From contig CP016211.1 in NCBI GenBank assembly GCA_001931535.1, positions 4,058,501 to 4,122,500 of the forward strand: 64,000 bases of DNA, in the 5' to 3' direction. The notes below the pieces were generated by a model that saw only the letters and a program-made list of their open reading frames with translations, did not search any database and was not told the DNA's origin. The DNA is from Minicystis rosea (GTDB lineage: Bacteria; Myxococcota_A; Polyangia; Polyangiales; Polyangiaceae). The translations under genes were made by a program, and so were the position numbers. This document shows, one piece after another, positions 27,747 to 36,665 of this stretch. The first letter of the stretch is position 1, and every line of letters starts with the position of its first letter.

Positions 27747-27839
27747 AGGCGCGTTCGAGATGCGCGAGGTGTGACCGAGAGAGCGTCGCGAGCGCTGCGC
27801 GGAGAGGGAGAAGCTCCCCCGCGGCGCGCGGTCACCGCT

Positions 27840-29252
27840 TCAACCCGGCGAATCGAGCGGCGAGACCACGGGGAGCATCGAGAAGTCGGCGACGCCGACG
27901 AGGCCCGAGCCGAGCTGGCCGCGATCGTCGAGGCCCCAGCAGGTCACGGTGTCGTCGGCGAGGCGCGCGCACACATGGCTGCCGCCGGTGCGCACCTCGA
28001 CGGCGGCGGCGACGCCGGGCACCTGCGTGGGCACGAGCGCGTTCCCGCTCTTCTCCGGAGACACGGGGAGCACCGTCGCGGTGTCGCCCCAGCAGACCAC
28101 GCTGCCGTCGGCGAGCGCCGCGCAGGTGGTGCGGTTCTCGGCGTGCAGATCGACGACGCTGTCGAGCATGGCGACGTCCGTCGGCTTGATCTTGTACGAG
28201 TCGAGCGCGTCGGTGCCGATGCCGAGCTGGCCGTACGCGTTGTCCCCCCAGCAGCGCACGCCGCCTGCGTCACCGGCGATCACGCAGGTGTGCGAGGCGC
28301 CGAGCGCGATGCGGCGCGCGTCCTTCAGGCCGTAGACCTCGATGGGCTTCGAGTGGCCGGCGTCGGGGCCGGAGTCGCCATCGCCGAGCTGGCCGAAGTG
28401 ATCGGCGCCCCAGCACATGACCCAGCCTTCCTTCGCGAGCGCGCAGTTGTGCACGCCGCCGGTGGCGACGGCGACGGCCCCCTTCGCGCCGTCGACCTTC
28501 TTCGGCGCGGGCTCGCACGGGATGGTCATGAGCGCGGGATCACCGTCGCCGGTGGCCACGGCGTACGGACCGCAGTCGCTCGAATCGAAGCCGAGCCAAC
28601 CACCGGCCGCGTTGCGCCCCCAGCAATACACGGAGCCGTCCGAGCGCACGGCACACACGTTGGAGCCCGAGATGCTGACGTCGACGGCCCCCTCGAGACC
28701 GACGACGGCGACCGGCTTCGCCGAGAGGTAACCGTCGGACGCCATGCCGTCGCCGAGCTGACCGAAGGCGCCGTCGCCCCAGCACTTCACGCCGCCGGCG
28801 TCGATGGCGCAGGTGGTGTCGCCGCCGGCGCGGAGCACCGTGACCCCCGAGAGGCCCGGTACGACGTTGGGGAGCGCGCGCTGATGCCCCTTGCCCGAGA
28901 CGCCGTCACCGAGCTGGCCGCGCGCGCCGTCCCCCCAGCACGCGACGCCGCCGCCGGTGAGGATCGCGCACGAGTGGCCCGCGCCCACGGCGATGGCCGA
29001 GGCGAGGAGCGGCATCACCGCGGCAGCGCCGCCCTCACCGCCGCTCCCGCCTTCGCCTCCCGCACCCCCGAAGCCACCGAAGCCCCCCACGCCGCCCGCC
29101 TCGGCCGCCGAGCAGCCGACGGCGGCGCCGACCATCATCGCGAGAGCGGGAACGAGCACCAGGAAGCGAGCACGGGGCACCGAAAGGCGGCGCTGCGAGA
29201 TCGGCGGCGCCGCGCCCTCGGGCCGCGGAACGAGCATGCGGAAGTACTTCAT
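27840..29252 (-). CDS. RCC1-repeat beta-propeller lipoprotein
   Basis: 470 residues. The leader ends in lipobox GAAVGC (Cys about 47), followed by a Gly-rich linker. Seven or so RCC1/BNR-like repeats carry the signature C-W-G-x-x-x-x-G-Q-L-G-D-G (for example VKCWGDGAFGQLGDG and VRCWGDNAYGQLGIG). Each repeat contains a Cys pair (SCAI...VACWG). These form a seven-bladed propeller, and bacterial versions on the surface are thought to mediate binding. They are frequent in myxobacteria. The upstream side (29253-29587) carries the 54-bp hairpin repeats that follow the next gene. Confidence 0.88.
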   Translation of the reverse strand: MKYFRMLVPRPEGAAPPISQRRLSVPRARFLVLVPALAMMVGAAVGCSAAEAGGVGGFGGFGGAGGEGGSGGEGGAAAVMPLLASAIAVGAGHSCAILTGGGVACWGDGARGQLGDGVSGKGHQRALPNVVPGLSGVTVLRAGGDTTCAIDAGGVKCWGDGAFGQLGDGMASDGYLSAKPVAVVGLEGAVDVSISGSNVCAVRSDGSVYCWGRNAAGGWLGFDSSDCGPYAVATGDGDPALMTIPCEPAPKKVDGAKGAVAVATGGVHNCALAKEGWVMCWGADHFGQLGDGDSGPDAGHSKPIEVYGLKDARRIALGASHTCVIAGDAGGVRCWGDNAYGQLGIGTDALDSYKIKPTDVAMLDSVVDLHAENRTTCAALADGSVVCWGDTATVLPVSPEKSGNALVPTQVPGVAAAVEVRTGGSHVCARLADDTVTCWGLDDRGQLGSGLVGVADFSMLPVVSPLDSPG

Positions 29253-29587
29253 GAACCAGACTCCGAAACGGCGGTAAGCAAGAGACTACGACGCGGATAT
29301 GGCGGCGGGCGAGCAAGCGCGCAAGAGGACGTCACGCGTGGTCTCCCAGCCGACCATGCGCGGATCACCGATGTTCTGCGGGCTCATCCCGAACGACCAG
29401 GGCCCATCGTGACCAGGGCTGGCTCGCCCAGCCCGGGGGATGGGGCCGCTCGCGGCCCCATCGTGACCAGGGCTGGCTCGCCCAGCCCGGGGTTTGGGGT
29501 CGCTTGCGGCCCCATCGTGACCAGGGCTGGCTCGCCCAGCCCGGGGTTTGGGGCCGCTCGCGGCCCCATCGTGACCAGCTGCCGCAA
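29253..29587. other. Intergenic region dominated by repeat copy A
   Basis: 335 bp between two minus-strand genes. The hairpin array occupies 29405-29581. The remaining 150 bases next to 29253 must hold any promoter of the RCC1 gene. A short ORF in the array encodes only the repeated peptide (VTMGPRAAPNPGLGEPAL) and is not considered a gene. Confidence 0.5.
29405..29581 (-). repeat. Dispersed two-hairpin element, copy A (three 54-bp units)
   Basis: Units at 29405, 29459 and 29513 plus a partial one. Read on the minus strand each has CACGATGGGGCCGC, forms hairpin 1 (GGGGCCGC-AA/GA-GCGGCCCC) and then hairpin 2 (GGGCTGG-GCGAG-CCAGCCC). The array begins about ten bases after the stop (29588) of the minus-strand gene and has the same orientation as that gene. 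Related copies are at 36666, 37817, 40595 and 60127. Confidence 0.88.
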
Positions 29588-30199
29588 TCAAAACCGCCAG
29601 GTCAGATTGACGCCGTGGCCCGTCGTCGCTGGAGCGAGCGTAGGCACGAGGCGCGCCGATGCCGGACGCCCGCGCTCGGAGGACGCCGAAGACTCTGCCC
29701 AAGGCACGTGCGTGCCGCCGAGGATCCAGAGCGGGAGGCCGATGGCCACGCCGATGGTGCCCGCCATCAAGAACGCCATCCCCACCGTGTGGCCGGAGCC
29801 GGTGGAGCACACGGTGCCGACGGTGCGCCCGCCCGGGGAGACAGGGAAGTCACCGTCGTCGTTGCAACGACCGCTGGTCGCGAAGACCGCGGTCCCGAGG
29901 CCCATCGCCGTGGCGCTGAGGCTCGTGAGAAGGATTCCCGTGATCAACATGCCGGTGCTGCGCCGTGCTGTGCCGCGGGTCATGGCGAGGTAGGAGGCGT
30001 AGGACAGGCCACCGTGCGCAGCCGGATCGTAGGCCGGATCGATGTAGTCGGCCGGGTTGAGCGTCAGCGTGCGCACCGGCTCTTTGATCTGCGTGGGGGG
30101 CGGCTCGGCCCGCGCCGGTGCGACGGAAAGGCCGAGCGCCCCGCCGAGCACGAGGCCGGCGAGGCGCGGGACGATCGAGGCCGAGCGCAGGGGTTCCAT
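29588..30199 (-). CDS. Envelope protein with two TM helices
   Basis: 203 residues from ATG 30199, overlapping the stop of the upstream TPR gene (ATGA). Signal peptide to about residue 31 (APARAEPPP). Two hydrophobic helices lie near 78-100 (MLITGILLTSLSATAMGLGTAVF) and 130-155, with a Cys pair in the loop between. The C-terminus closes in a beta strand ending Trp-Arg-Phe, like the protein at 36928-37491 with which it shares the overall plan. Function unknown. It is coupled to the TPR/PEGA protein at 30199-31320. Confidence 0.8.
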   Translation of the reverse strand: MEPLRSASIVPRLAGLVLGGALGLSVAPARAEPPPTQIKEPVRTLTLNPADYIDPAYDPAAHGGLSYASYLAMTRGTARRSTGMLITGILLTSLSATAMGLGTAVFATSGRCNDDGDFPVSPGGRTVGTVCSTGSGHTVGMAFLMAGTIGVAIGLPLWILGGTHVPWAESSASSERGRPASARLVPTLAPATTGHGVNLTWRF

Positions 30200-31320
30200 C
30201 AGAACTCGCCGCGCAATCCGAGGCTTTTGCCATCGAACCAAGGTTCCATGCTGGCCTTCTTTGCAGGAGCCGCGCCGGGCTTGGGCTTGCCGAGGATGAT
30301 CATCGCGACGCCGCCCGCGAGCGCGACGCCGCCGGTGATGAAGCCGACGGCGCCGATGGTCTTCTGGGTGGCGGCGTCGCGGTCGAGCGCCTTGAAGGCG
30401 TCGAAGGCCTCCTTCATCGCCGCCGTCTTCGGCACGTCGCACTTCGGGTCGCAGCCGTACGCGGTGGCCATGTCGTTGGCCTTCGTCTGCGTGCTCCCGC
30501 TCTTGGCGATGAAGATGCCGCCCACGACCAGGCCCGCGACGCCCAGCGCGCCGACGCCGAAGCCCGCGCCGCGGAGGGGCGTCATGAACTTGCTCTCGGC
30601 CTGATCCTTGGTGGGCGGCGCCTCGGGGGTGACGGTCTTGGGCGCGTCGGGGTTGTCCGCGGCGTTGAGCGGCACGCCCGAGGGCGGCGGCCCATCCGGC
30701 ACGAAGATCTTGAAGTCCTTCTTCTCGCCGTCCTTGAGCTCCACCACGCCCTTCACCGGGGCTCCGCCGACGGGATAGATGCCGATCTCGTGCTTGCCCG
30801 GGTCGACGGGGCGGAACACGCCGACGAGCGCGGCGGGCACCTGCTGCTCGTCCATCTTCACGGTCGCCTTCCGCTGGCCGAGGCCGTCGAGCACGATGCG
30901 CAGCGACGCGATGCGCGGCTCGATGGCGGCGAGCTCCTCCCGCGCGGCGGCCTGCGCGTTCTTGAAGGCGGCGGGCGCGTTGGGCGCGAGCTCCTCGCGG
31001 GTGAGCTTGAGGAAGGTCTCCTGCGCGGAGACGAGCTTGCCGATGCCGACCTGCGCGCGGGCGATGAGCAGGAGGTGCGTGGGCGCGTGGACGATCGCCT
31101 CCGCGCGGCCCACGAGGTCGAGGGCCTCGGCGAACTTCTTGTTGTTGAGCGCCTCGGCGCCCTGCGTGGCGAGGGCGCGGGCGGCGGCCTTCTCCTCGTC
31201 GCTCTGCGCGCGGGCGGCACCACCGGGAATCAACAACGAAGCAGACAGCGCGAACGCAAGCGCCGCGCGCCCGACGATGCGGCGCGCACGATTGGAAGAT
31301 CGATCAGGGGAAGAGAGCAC
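30199..31320 (-). CDS. TPR/PEGA-like envelope protein with two TM helices
   Basis: 373 residues. Signal peptide to about residue 38 (AARAQSDEE). TPR-like helices at 40-130 (GAEALNNKKFAEALDLVGRA) are followed by a PEGA-like beta domain with the DPGKHEI turn near 175. A Pro-rich linker leads to hydrophobic segments near 255-272 and 320-340. The C-terminus is LGLRGEF. Same architecture as 167-1237, 4291-5271 and 43929-44915. Its stop overlaps the ATG of the next gene, so the two should be translationally coupled. Confidence 0.87.
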   Translation of the reverse strand: MLSSPDRSSNRARRIVGRAALAFALSASLLIPGGAARAQSDEEKAAARALATQGAEALNNKKFAEALDLVGRAEAIVHAPTHLLLIARAQVGIGKLVSAQETFLKLTREELAPNAPAAFKNAQAAAREELAAIEPRIASLRIVLDGLGQRKATVKMDEQQVPAALVGVFRPVDPGKHEIGIYPVGGAPVKGVVELKDGEKKDFKIFVPDGPPPSGVPLNAADNPDAPKTVTPEAPPTKDQAESKFMTPLRGAGFGVGALGVAGLVVGGIFIAKSGSTQTKANDMATAYGCDPKCDVPKTAAMKEAFDAFKALDRDAATQKTIGAVGFITGGVALAGGVAMIILGKPKPGAAPAKKASMEPWFDGKSLGLRGEF

Positions 31321-31361
31321 GAGCCGAAGGTATCACAGCGCGTCGAGCGGGGACCAATGTC

Positions 31362-32765
31362 TCAGACGATACTGCGGGCCGCGGCGATCGTCTGGACGAG
31401 CGCGAGGAGGTGGGCCCAATCGATGGGCTCCGGGAGCACGGCGAGGGCCCCGGCGCGCTCGACGCCGGCCAGCGCTTCGGGCCGCGCTCCGGGCGGCGCG
31501 GTCACGACGATGACGGGCGGATCGGGGCGCGCCCGGAGCTCCGCGACGGCCGCCACGCCCCGAGCGGCCGGGAGAAGCGGGTCGACGACGACGAGATCGA
31601 AGCCGGCGGCATCCCCGAGCGAAGCGCCGACCACGACGTGATGGCCGAAGAGCCGGAGGATGGAGGCCGCGCGCGAGACCACGCTCCGCTCCCGCAGCAG
31701 GATCAGCGCGCGGAACGGGGCCGGCGCCCGATCGCGCTCGGCCGCGCCGGGCACCCACGGCGAATCCGTCGGGAGCGCGAGCACGAAGCGCACACCGGCC
31801 GCCGCGTGCTCCAGCCAGACACGGCCGCCGCTCGCCGCCGCGAGGAGCTGGACGACGTGCAGGCCGATGCCCACGCCGCGGCCGCGCCCCGGACGCGCGA
31901 TGCGCCCGAAGAGATCGGCCTCGGCCTCGGCCGAGAGCCGCGGGCCGTCGTCGGTGACGAGGATGTGGATCTCCGCGCCGGCGCGCTCCGCCGTCACGGT
32001 GATGGGCCCCTCCGGCTGCCGGCGGACGACGCAGGCGACGAGGCGGGCGATCGCGGCTTCGAGGTGGCGGCGATCGACGAGGACGCGCGCGTCCGGCATG
32101 GCGCCGAAGCTCACGCGCGGGTCGGTCGACGCCGCGTCCCTGACCCGGCCAATGAGCTCGCCGACGGGGACGGCGACGGGCACGGCCCGGAGCGCGCCGG
32201 CGTCGGATCGGGCCGCGTCGAGCAGATCGGACAGCATCTCGTTCATGCGGTCCACCTGGCGCGCGATGGCGACGAGGCCGTCTTCCGAGAGCTGATCGTG
32301 GTCGCCGCGCCCGGCCCCGCGGCGCCGCGCCGTGAGCGCGCTCGCCCACGCCTTGATGGCGGAGAGCGGGGCCCGGAGCTCGTGCGCAGCGGCCCCGACG
32401 AACGTGCGCTGGACCGCGTGCAGCGCGTGCGCAGCCTCGGCGAAGGCGGTCAGATCGGTGGCGCCGACGAGCACGCCGCTCGCAGTTTGCCGGGCACGGA
32501 CGCTCCAAAACGAAGGCACGCCGTCCGGGCCGCGCCGCTCGACGTGGTGCTCGACCGCGCTCTGCGATCGCGCCTCGTCCCACAGGCCGGCCATGGTGAC
32601 GTCGCCGAGGAACAGCTCGGAGAGCGCGGTCCCCGTGGCGTCCGGGCGGCCGGCCCAGGCGCCGAAAGCCTCGTTATGCCAGCCGACGAGCCCTTCGGGA
32701 GCGACGAGGAGGCACGCCGGCTGGGGAAGCTCCTCGAGGGTCGGCGCGCGCGGGTCGGGAGCCAC
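31362..32765 (-). CDS. Hybrid histidine kinase with degenerate domains
   Basis: 467 residues, no TM helix, so cytoplasmic. A PAS-like sensor covers about 10-110 and a HisKA helix has the phospho-acceptor His128 (AAAHELRAPLSAIKAW). The HATPase domain is at about 225-335 with the G1 box TDDGP (271-275) and GRGVGIGLHVVQ. The N box lacks its usual Asn (AAIARLVACVVRR). The C-terminal 350-460 is receiver-like with Asp395 (LVVVDPLLP). It has no acidic pair at the first strand, and Glu446 stands where the conserved Lys-Pro is expected (LPEPID). It may be a weak kinase or a phosphate-sensing scaffold. It is an orphan with no response regulator nearby. Confidence 0.85.
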   Translation of the reverse strand: MAPDPRAPTLEELPQPACLLVAPEGLVGWHNEAFGAWAGRPDATGTALSELFLGDVTMAGLWDEARSQSAVEHHVERRGPDGVPSFWSVRARQTASGVLVGATDLTAFAEAAHALHAVQRTFVGAAAHELRAPLSAIKAWASALTARRRGAGRGDHDQLSEDGLVAIARQVDRMNEMLSDLLDAARSDAGALRAVPVAVPVGELIGRVRDAASTDPRVSFGAMPDARVLVDRRHLEAAIARLVACVVRRQPEGPITVTAERAGAEIHILVTDDGPRLSAEAEADLFGRIARPGRGRGVGIGLHVVQLLAAASGGRVWLEHAAAGVRFVLALPTDSPWVPGAAERDRAPAPFRALILLRERSVVSRAASILRLFGHHVVVGASLGDAAGFDLVVVDPLLPAARGVAAVAELRARPDPPVIVVTAPPGARPEALAGVERAGALAVLPEPIDWAHLLALVQTIAAARSIV

Positions 32766-32945
32766 CCCGACGGTCTAGCGCGGGCAGCCGAGCCGGAGCG
32801 TCGGGGCAACCATGAATCGGGACCGGGCGAATCCCGGGAAATCATGGCCGGAAGGGTTTCCCGCGGGGATCGATGTTCGCTGGGACGCCTGTGCGATCCG
32901 CGCACGAGCCCGCCTTGGCGCGCCGCCTGCTCGCCGCGCACGGGC

Positions 32946-34271
32946 ATGACCGGACGCCGTTCTCCGCTTCCGCCTGCGGATCCGCGAAGGCGGTGCTCTC
33001 CGCGTCGTTGCGCGGCGGGGCCGGCATCGCCGCCGCGCGCGCGACCCGTGCCGCCGTCCGCGCGGCTCTCGGGCCGCATCCTGGGCGGGCGTTACCGCGT
33101 CGGCGGGCTCCTCGGCGCCGGCGCGATGGGACGCGTCTACCGCGCGGAGCACGTCGATCTCGGCCGCTCCTGCGCCGTGAAGGTCATCCATCGTCCCGAC
33201 GACGACGAGGACGGCGCCGAGTCGGAGGCCCGCTTCCGCGTCGAAGCGCTGGCCGCCGCGCGCCTCGATCATCCGAACGTCCTGCGCATCCTCGACTTCG
33301 GCCGCGAGCCGCACGACGGGCTCCTCTATCTCGTGACCGAGCAGCTCGACGGCGTGGATCTCGCCGACACGCTGGCGACGGATGGCCCCTTCCCGCTCGC
33401 GCGGCTCGCGCGTGTCGGGCGCGGCATCTGCGCGGCGCTCCAGCACGCCCACGATCGCGGCGTCGTGCATCGCGATCTCAAGCCCGAGAACGTGCTGCTC
33501 GTGCGCGGAACCGGCGATGACGGCGAGGCCGTCGAGGAGGTGAAGATCCTCGACTTCGGCACCGCGCTCATCGACGGCGAGGACATCGGCCCCGAGGACG
33601 TGGTGCTGGGCACGCCGGCGTACATGAGCCCGGAGCAGGCCGCGGGCGCCGTCGTCGACGGGCGCGCCGACATCTACGCGCTGGGCGTGGTGCTGTTCGA
33701 GCTCGCCACCGGGCGCCTTCCGTTCGATCGATCGACGGCCGACGCGCTCGCGGCCGCGCACGCGCGCCTCGCGCCGCCGCGCCCCTCCGCGGTGGCGCCG
33801 GCGATCGACCGGGAGCTCGAGTCCGTCATCCTCGCGTGCCTTCGCAAGCGACCGCGCGACCGTCCCCGCGACGCACGCGCGGTGCGCGATCTCTTGGGCG
33901 CGGCGCTCGCGTCGGCCGCGCAGGAGGAGCCGCCGGCGACGTCGGGCACACGTCCCGTGTGGCCGATGGTCGCGCGCGTGGCGCGCTGGGCCGCCTCGCT
34001 CGCAGGCGTCATCGGCGTGCCGATCGCGTGGATGCAGCTCCAAGATCGCGCGCCGCCGGACACCGCGGACATCGCCGCGCGCCACACCGCCGAGATGACC
34101 GCCGTCGTCGAAGCGGACACCGAGGACGTCGCGACCGCGCCGGAGGACGCGCGACCGCCGCGGGCCGAGCCGGCACGCTGGCAACCGGGACGCAGCGTGC
34201 GCCTGCATGATGCCGGCAGCGATGCTTCCGCGCCGGACCTCGACGATCACACGCCCACGGGTCATCGATGA
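32946..34271 (+). CDS. Ser/Thr protein kinase with C-terminal TM
   Basis: 441 residues from ATG 32946; the frame is open far upstream and ATG 32844 is an alternative. Kinase domain at about 49-325: GAGAMGRV loop, Lys79 (CAVKV), HRDLKPEN (175-182), DFG (203-205), and GTPAYMSPEQ. A hydrophobic segment (ARWAASLAGVIGVPIAWM) near 373-390 anchors it, and the short outer tail is charged without a domain. Its stop overlaps ATG 34268 of the zinc-ribbon-like gene. It is divergent from the hybrid histidine kinase at 31362-32765. Confidence 0.9.
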   Translation: MTGRRSPLPPADPRRRCSPRRCAAGPASPPRARPVPPSARLSGRILGGRYRVGGLLGAGAMGRVYRAEHVDLGRSCAVKVIHRPDDDEDGAESEARFRVEALAAARLDHPNVLRILDFGREPHDGLLYLVTEQLDGVDLADTLATDGPFPLARLARVGRGICAALQHAHDRGVVHRDLKPENVLLVRGTGDDGEAVEEVKILDFGTALIDGEDIGPEDVVLGTPAYMSPEQAAGAVVDGRADIYALGVVLFELATGRLPFDRSTADALAAAHARLAPPRPSAVAPAIDRELESVILACLRKRPRDRPRDARAVRDLLGAALASAAQEEPPATSGTRPVWPMVARVARWAASLAGVIGVPIAWMQLQDRAPPDTADIAARHTAEMTAVVEADTEDVATAPEDARPPRAEPARWQPGRSVRLHDAGSDASAPDLDDHTPTGHR

Positions 34272-34603
34272 TCCCCGTGCCGGCCATCCCCTATGCGTGC
34301 CCCGTGTGCGGTCGGCGCTACGTCGTGGTCGCCGGCGACGCGGCGCCGCCGATCCCGAGCTGCGGCTGCGGCGCGCCGCTCGCCGAGGCGCCGCTCGCAG
34401 GCGGTGTCTACGAAATCCGCCGCGCCCGCCGCGCCTCGCAGCGCCCTCGAGCGCTGAGCCCGGAGGCCGAGCCCGATCACGGCTACGGCGAATCGCATGG
34501 CTACGGCCCCGCGCACGGCGGCCCAACGGGCCCGGGCGACGCGCCGGCCACGAGCGAGGAACCGAACGACCACGACACCGCCGAGCCGGATCCGACGCGC
34601 TGA
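34268..34603 (+). CDS. Small zinc-ribbon-like protein
   Basis: 111 residues, ATG overlapping the kinase stop (ATGA). The first 40 residues carry CPVCGRRYVVV and CGCGAPL, two Cys pairs spaced like a zinc ribbon. The rest is basic, then acidic, with a GYGESHGYGP repeat, and is probably disordered. Coupling with the kinase suggests it is a partner or substrate, but no domain beyond the Cys pairs supports this. Confidence 0.65.
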   Translation: MIPVPAIPYACPVCGRRYVVVAGDAAPPIPSCGCGAPLAEAPLAGGVYEIRRARRASQRPRALSPEAEPDHGYGESHGYGPAHGGPTGPGDAPATSEEPNDHDTAEPDPTR

Positions 34604-34747
34604 TCCCGAGCCCCGGAGCTCGCTTGGACGTCGTGTCATCTCGGGCTCGGCACCGGCGTTTTCGATCATCGCTGCGCGTTGGGTGCGCACCCCGGACGCC
34701 GGCACGGGCGCTGCAGCCCCCACGGCGCCCAAGAGGAGGGGCGCGAG

Positions 34748-35005
34748 ATGTCCATCATTCTGTGGGTTCTGTTCGGCCTGGTCGTTGGTGTGATCGCCAA
34801 GCTCCTGACGCCGGGACGAGATCCGGGCGGCTTCATCATCACGACGTTGCTCGGCATCGCCGGCGCGCTCGTCGGCGGCTTCATCGGGCGCGCGCTCGGC
34901 CTCTACCCGTCGTACCAATCGTCGGGCGGCTTCTTCATGTCGATCATCGGCGCGGTGATCCTCCTGGCCATCTACAACGCGATCACGCGTCGTAGCCACG
35001 TCTAG
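34748..35005 (+). CDS. GlsB/YeaQ/YmgE family stress membrane protein
   Basis: 85 residues from ATG 34748, with AGGAGG upstream. Three TM segments: LWVLFGLVVGVIAKLL, FIITTLLGIAGALVGGFIG and FFMSIIGAVILLAIYN. The motif LTPGRDPGGFIITTLLGIAGA is typical of transglycosylase-associated (GlsB/YeaQ/YmgE) proteins. These small inner-membrane proteins are often induced by envelope or general stress. Full length for the family. Transcribed alone, 144 bases after the zinc-ribbon-like gene. Confidence 0.92.
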   Translation: MSIILWVLFGLVVGVIAKLLTPGRDPGGFIITTLLGIAGALVGGFIGRALGLYPSYQSSGGFFMSIIGAVILLAIYNAITRRSHV

Positions 35006-35127
35006 CGCCGCCCTCCGACGCGCTCGACCGGGCCTCTGCCGCGCGGCGGCGGCGCGTCGCGGCCGGGCGTCATCATGCGACGAGACGCGCCGCGCCGGAG
35101 CTCCCCACGGAGCTTCGGCCGACGGGG

Positions 35128-35841
35128 TCAGCCGGCGCCGAGGCGCGCCGGCCAAGCACGGCGCGCCAAGTTGAAGCGACGCGCGATGTCCTCCGTGACG
35201 GGCTGGATGCTTCCGGCCTCGTAGCAGCGCCGGTACACCACGTCGCTCGGCCGCCGCACGCGCGCGCCGAGGTGGTGGCTCCACGTGTTCGTCGCGAGCG
35301 TGATCCGCGTCGGATCCGCGGCGAGCAGCTCCGCGATCCCGAGCTCGGCGAGGTGGTGGCCGTCGTCGTCGGCGAGCGCGCGCTCGGGCACGAGGCGTCC
35401 GTCGGGCCCGACGGTGTAGATCACGCAGAAGCCTTCGACGTCGGCCGGCCCGTACTCCGCGCGCTGCACGCCGGGCGCGACGAACAGGAGCCGCGTGTAC
35501 ACCGCGTCGACCGCGAGCGCCGGCACCACCGACCACGTCAGCCAGTTGTTCCCCCACGGCCTTTCTTCGGAAAAGAAGGCGTAGTAGCCGACCGCGATCC
35601 GCCCATCGACCAGCCGGGCGCTGCGGTAAAGCAATGCCGGCCCGAGCTCGCCCGCGCTCCGCACCGTCGACGCGATGCAGATGGGCTGCGCCGCGATGGC
35701 CGCGTCGTCGGGCGTCTCGACGACGGCGGCGCGAGGCTCCGCGCACGGCAGCCCGGTCGTCCCACGGGGAGCGGCGGCCACCAGGGCGCTCCCGATCGCT
35801 GCAAAGGAGAACGCGGAGCGCAATACGGGTCGCACCGACAT
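35128..35841 (-). CDS. Secreted hypothetical protein
   Basis: 237 residues. Signal peptide about 1-25 (FSFAAIGSALVAAAPRG). Beta-rich mature domain with several Trp/Tyr strands (ALLYRSARLVDGRIAVGYYAFF, WLTWSVVPALAVDAVYTRLLF) and three Cys. The C-terminal motif NTWSHHLGARVR and the basic tail are distinctive. It resembles secreted hypothetical proteins of myxobacteria and I do not recognise an enzyme motif. Convergent with the GlsB-like gene. Confidence 0.75.
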   Translation of the reverse strand: MSVRPVLRSAFSFAAIGSALVAAAPRGTTGLPCAEPRAAVVETPDDAAIAAQPICIASTVRSAGELGPALLYRSARLVDGRIAVGYYAFFSEERPWGNNWLTWSVVPALAVDAVYTRLLFVAPGVQRAEYGPADVEGFCVIYTVGPDGRLVPERALADDDGHHLAELGIAELLAADPTRITLATNTWSHHLGARVRRPSDVVYRRCYEAGSIQPVTEDIARRFNLARRAWPARLGAG

Positions 35842-36125
35842 GAGCCTCTCCCAACCGAGTGGTCTCTGAGCAGCCTGCCAGCCGAGGCGGCGAATCGGTA
35901 GGCTTGACTTCGCGACGCGGGTCGCGTTCTCGTGATGTGCGCGATCGCCCCGGCCTTCATCGCCGCCTGCGTCTCTCGATGGTGCACGCGTTCACGCGTT
36001 CACGCGTTCATGCGACGAGGCGCCGGCCCGACCCGAGTCCGCGGGCTCGCCTGACAGATTGGCTCAGCCTCAACCTCGCGGCCCTCGCGCCGCACGCGCC
36101 GGCGTGTCCGGCAAGAGGGAATCCG

Positions 36126-36665
36126 ATGCAGTTCGTTCGAACCCGACTCCCGCTCTTCGTCGCGGTGCTCTTCGCTTCCATCCTCGCCGTGACCGGCGTC
36201 TTTGCCGACGATTGGACGCTCACCGGCTCCGGCGTGCGCGTGAAGAAGGTCGCGATCGTCAACGTCGACGTCTACGCGATCTCGCACTTCGTGAAAGGCG
36301 CCCCGCCCGCCAAGAACAAGCAGGCCGTGATCGATCTCGACGCCGGCAAGAAGTTCGTCTGGACGATGAAGCGCGACGTCGACAAGGAGAAGATCCAGGC
36401 CGCGCTCAAGGACGCCTTCGCGATGAACGGCTACGGCGACGGCGGCAAGATCGGCGCGTTCACCGGCGCGTTCTCGGGCGATCTGAAGGAAAAGGCGCAG
36501 GTCACCATCGTCTACGACGCCGACAAGAAGGCCACGACCGTGACGGTCGGCGGCGGCGGCTCGGCCACGGTCGCCGGCGTCGACTTCATGAAGGCCGTGT
36601 GGAGCATCTGGTTCGGCAAGATCGACCAGCCCGCCCTCGGCGATCAGCTCATCTCCAAGCTGTGA
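36126..36665 (+). CDS. Chalcone isomerase-like (CHI-fold) secreted protein
   Basis: 179 residues from ATG 36126. Signal peptide to residue 27 (VTGVFADDW). The mature part follows the CHI-like pattern: LTGSGVRVKKVAIVNVDVYAIS near the start (Gly/Lys/strand), KKFVWTMKRDVDKEKIQAAL in the middle, and a final FGKIDQPALGDQLISKL. Bacterial CHI-like proteins lack flavonoid isomerase activity as far as known; some bind fatty acids or act on small aromatics. The substrate cannot be inferred here. Repeat copy B begins at its stop codon. Confidence 0.85.
   Translation: MQFVRTRLPLFVAVLFASILAVTGVFADDWTLTGSGVRVKKVAIVNVDVYAISHFVKGAPPAKNKQAVIDLDAGKKFVWTMKRDVDKEKIQAALKDAFAMNGYGDGGKIGAFTGAFSGDLKEKAQVTIVYDADKKATTVTVGGGGSATVAGVDFMKAVWSIWFGKIDQPALGDQLISKL

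Noticed and set aside
29405-29590. Small ORFs encoding VTMGPRAAPNPGLGEPAL-type peptides
   Set aside because: They consist only of the hairpin repeat, have no Shine-Dalgarno sequence, and conservation is explained by the stems.
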